Position numbers and translations under genes: made by a program. Shown here one piece after another: positions 1-5,211 of a stretch of 6,377 bases of DNA. Under the pieces are notes generated by a model that had not been told where the DNA came from, did no database searches, and saw only the letters and a list, made by a program, of their open reading frames with translations. Origin of the DNA: Clostridiales bacterium UBA929 (GTDB lineage: Bacteria > Bacillota > Clostridia > Oscillospirales > UBA929); the NCBI GenBank assembly GCA_002293625.1, contig DBDP01000120.1, positions 1 to 6,377 on the forward strand, read 5' to 3'. The first letter of the stretch is position 1; every line of letters starts with the position of its first letter.

Positions 1-42
1 CACCACGGCCTGCTGCGTGGGCAGCTTTTTGCGCGTTTGCAC
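1..42 (-). CDS. possible start of a leftward gene, cut by the window edge
   Basis: This is a tentative call. A consensus-like promoter at 67-95 points left and predicts transcription starting near base 60. Within the predicted transcript a GGGAG (54-50) lies 7 bases before a GTG at 42-40, and the frame stays open to the window edge, giving MQTRKKLPTQQAVV. Fourteen codons are too few to name a family. The same frame is open a little further upstream (to about 63, after a TAA) but without an ATG. The forward strand is also open through this stretch, so the coding direction rests mainly on the promoter. Confidence 0.25.
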   Translation of the reverse strand, partial: MQTRKKLPTQQAVV

Positions 43-66
43 AAGCCAGCTCCCAAGGTTGAGGTT

Positions 67-95
67 ATTTTACAACGTTTGATAAGATTTGTCAA
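67..95 (-). promoter_or_regulatory. leftward sigma-70-type promoter
   Basis: On the minus strand there is a perfect -35 box TTGACA (95-90), a 17-base spacer and a -10 box TAAAAT (72-67, five of six matches to TATAAT). The expected start of transcription is near base 60, directed away from the cbi operon. The surrounding DNA is AT-rich and intergenic in character. It implies a divergently transcribed neighbour beyond the left edge. Confidence 0.55.
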
Positions 96-105
96 GAAAT
101 ATTTG

Positions 106-127
106 GGGGAACCCAAGCAAATTCCCC
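106..127. repeat. inverted repeat between the divergent promoters
   Basis: GGGGAA (106-111) and TTCCCC (122-127) form a perfect 6-base inverted repeat with a 10-base centre. A second, overlapping dyad is TTGGG (103-107) with CCCAA (112-116). Both lie between the leftward -35 box (90-95) and the rightward -35 box (129-134), where a shared operator could sit. There is no T-run after either dyad on either strand, so neither looks like an ordinary terminator. A regulator site is inferred from position only. Confidence 0.3.
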
Positions 128-128
128 A

Positions 129-157
129 TTGACAAACAGCTCTCCCCGTGATATTTT
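129..157 (+). promoter_or_regulatory. promoter of the riboswitch-controlled cbi operon
   Basis: A perfect -35 box TTGACA (129-134) is followed by a 17-base spacer and the -10 box TATTTT (152-157), which is preceded by the extended -10 dinucleotide TG at 149-150. Transcription should start near base 164, about 9 bases before the first paired base of the riboswitch aptamer. That spacing fits a leader whose main purpose is the riboswitch. Confidence 0.65.
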
Positions 158-172
158 GATAAGCACAACATA

Positions 173-413
173 ATATCAAAGTGTTCCGGCGGCTTTATGT
201 TTCATCGGGAGTAAGCTGAAAGGAGGATGCCCGCCGGATTAACAGGGAACGCGGACGGCGCAAATACGCGCCCAACCGCACGGTACCGCCACTGTAGGCG
301 CGTATCCGGTGTTCGTTGACGAAAGTCAGTCACTACGCTTTCACGTGGTAAGGCAGAACATCGGATTGCGGAACAGACCGCAAGCGCGAGAGTCAGGAGA
401 CCGGCTTTGATAT
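173..413 (+). ncRNA. cobalamin (B12) riboswitch aptamer
   Basis: This senses adenosylcobalamin or a related cobamide in the nascent mRNA and lowers expression of the downstream genes. The hallmarks appear in order: TTAACAGGGAA (239-249), GCCACTGTA (288-296), a P6-like segment with AAAGTCAGTCACT and GTGGTAAGGC (322-354), and the B12 box AGTCAGGAGACCGGC (391-405). P1 is visible as 173-181 paired with 405-413 (perfect 9 bp, plus a G-U at 182/404). P2 is CCGGCGG (186-192) with CCGCCGG (231-237). Other helices visible are GCGG/CCGC (251-254/276-279), GGCGC/GCGCC (257-261/268-272), ATCCG/CGGAT (304-308/362-366) and TTGCGG/CCGCAA (366-371/378-383); the last two share T366, so they cannot both use it. 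The architecture resembles the long class-I type with a closed P1 and a separate P2 hairpin. Confidence 0.92.
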
Positions 414-421
414 GTAACCGA

Positions 422-437
422 ACCTGCGAGTACAGGT
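422..437 (+). promoter_or_regulatory. small hairpin of the riboswitch expression platform
   Basis: ACCTG (422-426) pairs with CAGGT (433-437) around the loop CGAGTA. It begins nine bases after P1 closes, the usual place for the P13 hairpin whose loop docks on the aptamer when cobalamin is bound. I could not identify a clear partner loop in the aptamer, so the P13 assignment rests on position. Confidence 0.5.
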
Positions 438-464
438 GATTGGTGAACTGCGCGGATAATCGGT

Positions 465-497
465 CGCGGAGATGCTTTGAACATCTCCGCGTTTTTT
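465..497 (+). terminator. intrinsic terminator of the B12 riboswitch
   Basis: CGCGGAGATG (465-474) pairs perfectly over 10 bp with CATCTCCGCG (482-491), with a 7-base loop, and is followed immediately by six Ts (492-497). This is a classic Rho-independent terminator placed between the aptamer and the first gene. Transcription of the operon is therefore expected to stop here when cobalamin is plentiful. Confidence 0.92.
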
Positions 498-498
498 A

Positions 499-523
499 TT
501 GCTTTCTTCCGATGGGAAAGCAA
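499..523 (+). repeat. perfect hairpin just after the terminator
   Basis: TTGCTTTC (499-506) and GAAAGCAA (516-523) form a perfect 8-bp stem with a 9-base loop. It starts two bases after the terminator T-run and would be at or near the 5' end of any leader processed in that area. There is no following T-run. Its role is unknown; mRNA protection or processing is possible. Confidence 0.55.
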
Positions 524-540
524 ACGAAGAAGCTCTCTCT

Positions 541-561
541 TTGTTCGCCGAAGGCGAACAA
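541..561 (+). repeat. perfect hairpin upstream of the cbiK ribosome binding site
   Basis: TTGTTCGCC (541-549) and GGCGAACAA (553-561) form a perfect 9-bp stem with a GAA loop. It lies 35 bases before the GGAG that serves the first gene, so it should not cover that site directly. No T-run follows. Together with the hairpin at 499-523 it fills most of the stretch between the terminator and the gene. Confidence 0.6.
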
Positions 562-607
562 TACCCCACATCGCGGCAATCTTGAATTTATGAATGGAGA
601 AATTTTA

Positions 608-2290
608 ATGAAATCACGAAAGATTCTTACGCTTCTGCTGGCTGCCGTTCTGGTGGCGGCGACGCTCGCCGGCTGCACGTCAAACAGCCCGTCTCCAAGC
701 GACAACCCGCCGAGCGACAATGCCGTTCCTTCTCCCGCCGACGAAAACGACGCGCCCGGCACGACCGGCGGTTACGAGGAAGGCACTTCCCCCTCCGACG
801 ACATCGTCAACACCACGGCGGCGGACAAGGTTCTGCTGGTGGTCAGCTTCGGGTCAAGCTTCAACCAGACCCGCGACCTCAACATCGGCGGTATCGAACA
901 AGCGATGAAGGACGCCTTCCCCGATTACCAAGTGCGCCGGGCGTTCACGGCACAGATTATCATCGACAAGCTCGCCGAACGCGAAAAACTGGTCATCGAC
1001 AACATTGAGCAGGCGATGAACAGGCTGGTGCTGGACAAGGTCAAAGAAGTCGTCGTCCAACCGACCACCGTAATGAACGGCTATGAATATGATGACGTTA
1101 TCGCGGCGGTCACGCCGTATGCCGGCAAGTTTGAGAGCATGAAAATCGGTAAGCCTCTCTTGATCGACGACTCCGACTATGACAGAGTAGCCGATTTGAT
1201 GCTTGAGGAACTGGCGGAGTTTGAGGCCGAGGACACAACCGTCCTGCTTATGGGTCACGGCACCCATCACGCGGCCAACGCGACCTATCCGAAATTCGAG
1301 GAAACCTTGCGGAGTAAAGGTCACGACGATATTTTCGTCGGCACCGTAGAGGGCGGGGTTCTCATTGAGGATTTGCAAGCGGTTTTGAAGGATAAGGGGT
1401 CGAAGAAAGTCGTTCTGCGCCCGCTGATGATCGTCGCGGGCGACCATGCCAACAATGACATGGCGGGAGACGAGGAGGACTCTTGGAAAACCATCCTGCA
1501 AAACGACGGCTACACCGTGGAAACCGTCATCGAGGGTCTTGGGCAAATCAAGGGCATCCGGGACTTATTCGTTCAGCACGTACAAGCAGCGATTGACGCG
1601 CCCGCGCTCAGCGCGGCGCCGACGGGGAATCCCGTCGGCACCGCGTCGCTTGACGACGGCGTATACACCATCGAGGTGGATTCAAGCGCGTCCATGTTCA
1701 AAATTGTCGAGTGCCAATTGACGGTGGAAAACGGCGCGATGACCGCATTTGTAACTCTCAGCGGACAGGGCTTTTCCAAGATTTATATGGGTACGGGGGA
1801 AGAAGCGGGAACAGCTTCCGATGTCGCCGATTTTGTGGATAACGGCGAACGGCACGCCTTTACCGTTCCCGTCGCCGCGCTGGATACCGAGCTTCCGTGC
1901 GCCGGATTCAGCGCGCGGCGGGAAATATGGTACGACCACACCGTCACGTTTAAGTCTGAAACCGCGCAGCCTGTTTCCGATTCCGGGGAAAAACTGATAG
2001 ACGTCACGCTGACCGGCGGTTCGGGACGCGCGACGGTCGCGTCTCCCGCCGTCCTGTTCACGAAGCCGGACGGCTCCGACTACGCGCGGATCGTTTGGAG
2101 CAGCCCAAACTACACGTATATGCTGATCGGCGAGGAAAAATATCTGCCCGTGAACACCGAAGGCAACTCCGCCTTTGAGCTTCCCGTTACGATGGATACG
2201 GACATCGCGGTCATCGCCTGCACTGTCGCCATGAGTTCGCCCAAAGAGGTTGAGTATGTGCTGCGCTTCGATTCGGCGTCTCTCCGATGA
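608..2290 (+). CDS. cbiK: secreted CbiK-type cobaltochelatase lipoprotein with C-terminal NEAT-like tandem domains
   Basis: CbiK enzymes insert Co2+ into sirohydrochlorin in the anaerobic cobalamin route. The 560-residue product begins with a lipoprotein signal (MKSRK, hydrophobic core, lipobox LAGC with Cys23), then a Ser/Pro/Asp-rich linker to about residue 70. The chelatase domain spans about 73-330. Its metal-site residues appear to be His217 (MGHGT), Glu248 (GTVEG) and His280 (AGDHA), with spacing like the His/Glu/His triad of characterised CbiK. After a linker (331-347) come two beta-rich segments (about 348-450 and 460-558) absent from ordinary CbiK, which is roughly half this length. 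I chose the ATG at 608 because GGAG (596-599) precedes it by 8 bases and a signal peptide follows at once; the in-frame ATG at 590 lacks such a site, and the one at 440 lies inside the riboswitch platform. Chelatase identity is firm; extracytoplasmic location is predicted; the role of the C-terminal domains is inferred. Confidence 0.9.
   Translation: MKSRKILTLLLAAVLVAATLAGCTSNSPSPSDNPPSDNAVPSPADENDAPGTTGGYEEGTSPSDDIVNTTAADKVLLVVSFGSSFNQTRDLNIGGIEQAMKDAFPDYQVRRAFTAQIIIDKLAEREKLVIDNIEQAMNRLVLDKVKEVVVQPTTVMNGYEYDDVIAAVTPYAGKFESMKIGKPLLIDDSDYDRVADLMLEELAEFEAEDTTVLLMGHGTHHAANATYPKFEETLRSKGHDDIFVGTVEGGVLIEDLQAVLKDKGSKKVVLRPLMIVAGDHANNDMAGDEEDSWKTILQNDGYTVETVIEGLGQIKGIRDLFVQHVQAAIDAPALSAAPTGNPVGTASLDDGVYTIEVDSSASMFKIVECQLTVENGAMTAFVTLSGQGFSKIYMGTGEEAGTASDVADFVDNGERHAFTVPVAALDTELPCAGFSARREIWYDHTVTFKSETAQPVSDSGEKLIDVTLTGGSGRATVASPAVLFTKPDGSDYARIVWSSPNYTYMLIGEEKYLPVNTEGNSAFELPVTMDTDIAVIACTVAMSSPKEVEYVLRFDSASLR
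1612..1645 (+). repeat. long GC-rich hairpin at the domain junction of the chelatase gene
   Basis: GCCGACGGG (1618-1626) pairs perfectly with CCCGTCGGC (1631-1639) around a GAAT loop. After one C/A mismatch the stem continues for five more pairs (1612-1616 with 1641-1645). It lies in the linker codons around residues 335-346, between the chelatase domain and the C-terminal domains. No T-run follows, so termination is unlikely. Confidence 0.6.
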
Positions 2291-3456
2291 ACAGCGAAAC
2301 CGCAGGGGCGGCGTCATGCCGCCCGCAAAATATGACAGCGCGCCGGAGAATGCGCGTCCTGCTGGGGTTGTTGTTATTTGCGCTGTCGGCTTGCGCGTCC
2401 CAGCCGGTGCAGACGCAGGACACGGGCGGCGCGCCGGTTTCCGGCAAGATGGAATTGAGCTACGCGACGCAATTCGGCGTGGAAGTTCTCTCCGACGGTT
2501 GCTCGATGATAACGATTAACGAGGGCGGGCGCTTTTTGGTCGTACCCGAAGGGCGGGAAGCGCCGGAAGTCACGGGCGGGGACGTCACCGTTCTGCGGCA
2601 GCCGATTAAAAATATCTATCTCGCCGCGACGTCGGCCATGTGCCTCTTTGACGCGCTGGACGCGCTCGGAAGCGTCACCATGTCCGGCACGAAAGCCGAC
2701 GGATGGTATATCGAAAACGCGAAGGCGGCGATGGAGCGCGGGGACATCGTTTACGCGGGCAAGTACAGCGCGCCGGATTACGAGCTGCTGATGGCGCGTG
2801 ACTGCGGGCTAGCCGTCGAATCCACCATGATCAGCCACGCGCCGGAGGTCAAAGAAAAACTGGAAGAACTGGGCATCGGTGTACTGGTGGAGCGTTCCAG
2901 CTATGAGACGCACCCGCTGGGACGCACCGAGTGGATCAAGCTCTACGGCGTGCTGCTGGGGAAAGAAGAGCTGGCGGAGAAACTGTTTGCCGAGCAGGTG
3001 ACGGTTATGAACGGCGTATCCGCCGAAAGCACGGGAAAGACGGCGGCGTTTTTCTACATTAACTCGGCGGGCGGCGCGGTTGCGCGGCAAGGCGGCGATT
3101 ACATCGCGCGGATGATTGAACTCGCGGGCGGCGAATACGTTTTTGCGGGCGAGGGCGATAACGGCAGCGCGACGGGCTCGCTGAATCTGGAGATGGAACG
3201 CTTCTACGCCGCGGCGAAGGACGCCGACGTGATTATTTACAACAGCTCGATTGACGGCGAGGTGCGCACGGTGGACGAACTGCTGGCGAAGAGCCATTTG
3301 CTGGCGGACTTCAAGGCGGTGCAAACCGGGGAGGTGTGGTGTACTTCGAAGAACTTCTTTCAGGAAACGACCGGGTTCGGTCTTCTGATTTCCGATATGC
3401 ACCGCGTTTTTACAGGGGACACAACGGAATTGAATTATCTGTACAGGCTGTCATGA
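2287..3456 (+). CDS. ABC transporter substrate-binding lipoprotein, BtuF/FepB-like
   Basis: This is the extracytoplasmic binding protein of the importer encoded by the next two genes. The 389-residue product has a basic stretch (TARRRMR), a hydrophobic core and a lipobox LSAC with Cys36. A two-lobed metal-chelate binding fold of the BtuF/FepB class follows: QPIKNIYLAATSAM (105-118) starts the first lobe, SGTKADGWY (133-141) and AGKYSAPDYELL (157-168) follow. Glu215 (GRTEW) and Glu302 (NLEME) are where docking glutamates normally contact the permease. The start overlaps the cbiK stop as ATGA, suggesting coupling, but leaves an unusually long n-region. In-frame ATGs at 2332 and 2350 give more normal signal peptides; none of the three has a well-placed ribosome site. 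Ligand is not readable from sequence: cobalamin, a cobalt-tetrapyrrole, haem or a siderophore are all possible, with the riboswitch favouring a corrinoid-related one. Confidence 0.85.
   Translation: MNSETAGAASCRPQNMTARRRMRVLLGLLLFALSACASQPVQTQDTGGAPVSGKMELSYATQFGVEVLSDGCSMITINEGGRFLVVPEGREAPEVTGGDVTVLRQPIKNIYLAATSAMCLFDALDALGSVTMSGTKADGWYIENAKAAMERGDIVYAGKYSAPDYELLMARDCGLAVESTMISHAPEVKEKLEELGIGVLVERSSYETHPLGRTEWIKLYGVLLGKEELAEKLFAEQVTVMNGVSAESTGKTAAFFYINSAGGAVARQGGDYIARMIELAGGEYVFAGEGDNGSATGSLNLEMERFYAAAKDADVIIYNSSIDGEVRTVDELLAKSHLLADFKAVQTGEVWCTSKNFFQETTGFGLLISDMHRVFTGDTTELNYLYRLS
2306..2324 (+). repeat. hairpin at the start of the binding-protein gene
   Basis: GGGCGGC (2306-2312) and GCCGCCC (2318-2324) form a perfect 7-bp stem with loop GTCAT. 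It lies 16 bases after the chelatase stop codon and 7 bases before the alternative start at 2332. It is either an intercistronic element or part of the first codons, depending on which start is used. Confidence 0.45.
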
Positions 3457-4457
3457 AACAGAGGATCATCGCGGTTTCGCTGCTGTCGCTCTTTTTCGCG
3501 CTGCTGATTCTGAACGTTCTGATCGGCAGTCAGAAAATCAGCATAGGCGGAGCCGTTTCCGCCGTTTTGGGGCATGACGACGGCGGTATCGGGTATGACC
3601 TTCTTTGGAAGATCCGCCTTCCGCGCCTGTGCGCCGCCGTGATTTTGGGCGGGGCATTGGCTCTGTCGGGGTTCTTGCTCCAAACCTTCTTCAACAACCC
3701 CATCGCCGGTCCGTTTGTGCTGGGGATTTCGTCCGGGGCGAAACTGACCGTCGCGCTCTGCATGGTGTTTATGCTGGGGCGGAACGCCACGACCTCATCC
3801 GTCATGCTGATTACGGCGGCATTCGCGGGCGCGATGCTGTCGATGGGGTTTGTGCTGCTGGTCGCGAGAAAAGCAACCCGCTCCTCGGGTTTGATTATCA
3901 GCGGCGTGATGATCGGGTATATCTGTTCGGCGGTCACCGACTTTGTGATAACCTTCGCGAATGATGAGAGCATTGTGAATCTGCACGGGTGGTCGCAGGG
4001 CAGTTTTTCGGGCATGTCATGGGACAACGTGCGCTTGATGGCGGCGGTCGTGTTCACGGTTTCCGGTTGCGCGTTTTTACTCTCAAAGCCTATCGGCGCG
4101 TATCAGCTCGGCGAGGGTTACGCGCGGAGCGTGGGTGTGAACATCAAGATGTTCCGCGTACTGCTGGTGCTTCTGTCGAGCGTTTTGTGCGCCTGCGTGA
4201 CGGCTTTCGCGGGACCGGTTTCCTTTGTCGGCGTCGCCGTGCCGCACCTTATCAAAGCGCTCGCCAAGACGGCAAAGCCGGTTGTTGTGATTCCGCTGTG
4301 TTTCCTCGGCGGAGCCGTCTTTTGCCTCGGCTGCGACTTGATCGCCCGCACGGTGTTCGCTCCCTCGGAAATGAGCATCAGCTCGGTTTCTTCCCTGTTC
4401 GGCGCGCCTGTCGTTATATATATGATGGCGAGGAAGCCAAGCCTGCAGGGAGGGTAA
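3453..4457 (+). CDS. ABC transporter permease, FecCD/BtuC family
   Basis: This is the membrane channel of a metal-chelate/corrinoid-type importer, working as a dimer. The 334-residue length and the run of hydrophobic segments fit the family's usual ten-helix fold. Recognisable motifs are RLPRLCAAVILGGALALSG (55-73), the conserved QTFFNNPIAGPFVLGISSGA (77-96), the cytoplasmic GEGYARSVGVN (220-230) that contacts the ATPase, GPVSFVGVAVPHL (254-266), and DLIARTVFAPSE (295-306) with FGAPVVIY (316-323) near the C-terminus. After the PHL motif the common DHR-type ending is replaced by KALAKTAKP, which I associate with a divergent subgroup. The ATG at 3453 was chosen because it overlaps the preceding stop as ATGA and starts with a normal first helix; an in-frame ATG at 3336 would lie well inside the previous gene. 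Confidence 0.92.
   Translation: MKQRIIAVSLLSLFFALLILNVLIGSQKISIGGAVSAVLGHDDGGIGYDLLWKIRLPRLCAAVILGGALALSGFLLQTFFNNPIAGPFVLGISSGAKLTVALCMVFMLGRNATTSSVMLITAAFAGAMLSMGFVLLVARKATRSSGLIISGVMIGYICSAVTDFVITFANDESIVNLHGWSQGSFSGMSWDNVRLMAAVVFTVSGCAFLLSKPIGAYQLGEGYARSVGVNIKMFRVLLVLLSSVLCACVTAFAGPVSFVGVAVPHLIKALAKTAKPVVVIPLCFLGGAVFCLGCDLIARTVFAPSEMSISSVSSLFGAPVVIYMMARKPSLQGG
4447..4454 (+). promoter_or_regulatory. strong ribosome binding site of the ATPase gene
   Basis: AGGGAGGG contains GGAGG (4449-4453) and lies five bases before the ATG at 4459. It is embedded in the last codons of the permease gene, whose TAA ends at 4457. It fixes the ATPase start and is the best ribosome site in the operon. Confidence 0.8.
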
Positions 4458-4458
4458 G

Positions 4459-5211
4459 ATGAATTATTATTTCCAAGCCGAACGGCTTGCGGTGGGTTAC
4501 AACGGTAAGCCGGTTGTTGAAAATATAGAGGTCAATTTGCCCAAAGGCAAGATCCTCACGCTGATCGGGCCGAACGGGTGCGGCAAATCCACCATCCTTA
4601 AAAGCATTACGAAACAGCTCAAAAACCTCGGCGGTGTTGTTCGCGTTGACGGCGTTTCAATCGCAGAGATCGTGCCGAAAACCTTTGCCCGAAAAGTATC
4701 CGTGGTTCTGACAGAGCGCCCCAAACCGGAACTGATGACCTGTTGGGATGTGGCCGCGGCCGGACGCTACCCCTATACGGGGATGCTCGGAATCCTATCC
4801 GAGAGAGACAAGGAAATTGTGCGGGACGCTTTGCGTCTGGTGGGCGCGCTCGAGCTGAAAGACCGGAACTTTTCCGAAATCAGCGACGGGCAGCGGCAGC
4901 GCGTTATGCTGGCAAGGGCTGTCTGCCAGGAGCCGGAGATCATCGTGCTGGACGAGCCGACGACGTTTTTGGATATACGGTACGCCATTGACATTCTTGC
5001 AATCCTGCGGCGTATGGCGTCCGAACGCGGCGTCACGGTGGTGATGTCGCTGCATGAGTTGAATTACGCGAAACGGGTCAGTGACCTTGTAATGTGCGTA
5101 AAAAACGGGGGCGTGATGTTTTTGGATACGCCGGAGGTTATTTTCACGAGGGGAATCATCGGCGAACTATACGATCTGCCGGAAGGTGTAGAGCTATTTG
5201 GAAACTTTTGA
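4459..5211 (+). CDS. ABC transporter ATPase, FepC/BtuD-like, with variant Q-loop
   Basis: This cytoplasmic subunit hydrolyses ATP to drive the importer. The 250-residue length is typical. It shows Walker A GPNGCGKST (37-45), the signature SDGQRQ (142-147, a variant of SGGQ), Walker B IIVLDE (161-166, catalytic Glu166), the D-loop FLD (170-172) and the switch His199 (SLHEL). The usual Q-loop glutamine appears to be absent: the segment ARKVSVVLTERPKP (77-90) has Thr85 where ARxxAxxxQ ends in Gln. A VLTER-type segment followed by GRYPYTG occurs, as I recall, in a subgroup of iron-complex transporter ATPases, so this is probably a lineage feature and not damage. It starts one base after the permease stop. 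Confidence 0.93.
   Translation: MNYYFQAERLAVGYNGKPVVENIEVNLPKGKILTLIGPNGCGKSTILKSITKQLKNLGGVVRVDGVSIAEIVPKTFARKVSVVLTERPKPELMTCWDVAAAGRYPYTGMLGILSERDKEIVRDALRLVGALELKDRNFSEISDGQRQRVMLARAVCQEPEIIVLDEPTTFLDIRYAIDILAILRRMASERGVTVVMSLHELNYAKRVSDLVMCVKNGGVMFLDTPEVIFTRGIIGELYDLPEGVELFGNF

Noticed and set aside
1..63. Minus-strand NLGSWLVQTRKK as a fragment of a helicase-associated repeat
   Set aside because: The likeness is about ten residues only, and the stretch begins at the predicted start of a leftward transcript, so a new gene start is the simpler reading.
106..127. The inverted repeat as a terminator
   Set aside because: No T-run follows the stem on either strand.
1..129. Forward open frame ending at TGA 130-132, as the tail of an upstream gene
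   Set aside because: It matches nothing I recognise, extends through AT-rich DNA carrying a near-consensus leftward promoter, and is short enough to be chance.
221..319. AAGGAGG followed by ATG at 227, a 30-codon frame inside the riboswitch
   Set aside because: There is no gap between the ribosome-like site and the ATG, and the sequence is explained by aptamer helices and conserved boxes.
440..607. Longer form of the chelatase gene starting at the ATG at 440
   Set aside because: It would begin inside the riboswitch platform and run through the terminator; the signal peptide and the GGAG site place the start at 608.
854..1546. 230-codon minus-strand frame opposite the chelatase gene
   Set aside because: It is a shadow of a GC-rich gene with strong family motifs on the plus strand; the same applies to minus-strand frames at 1682-2317, 2809-3402, 3530-4057 and 5723-6223.
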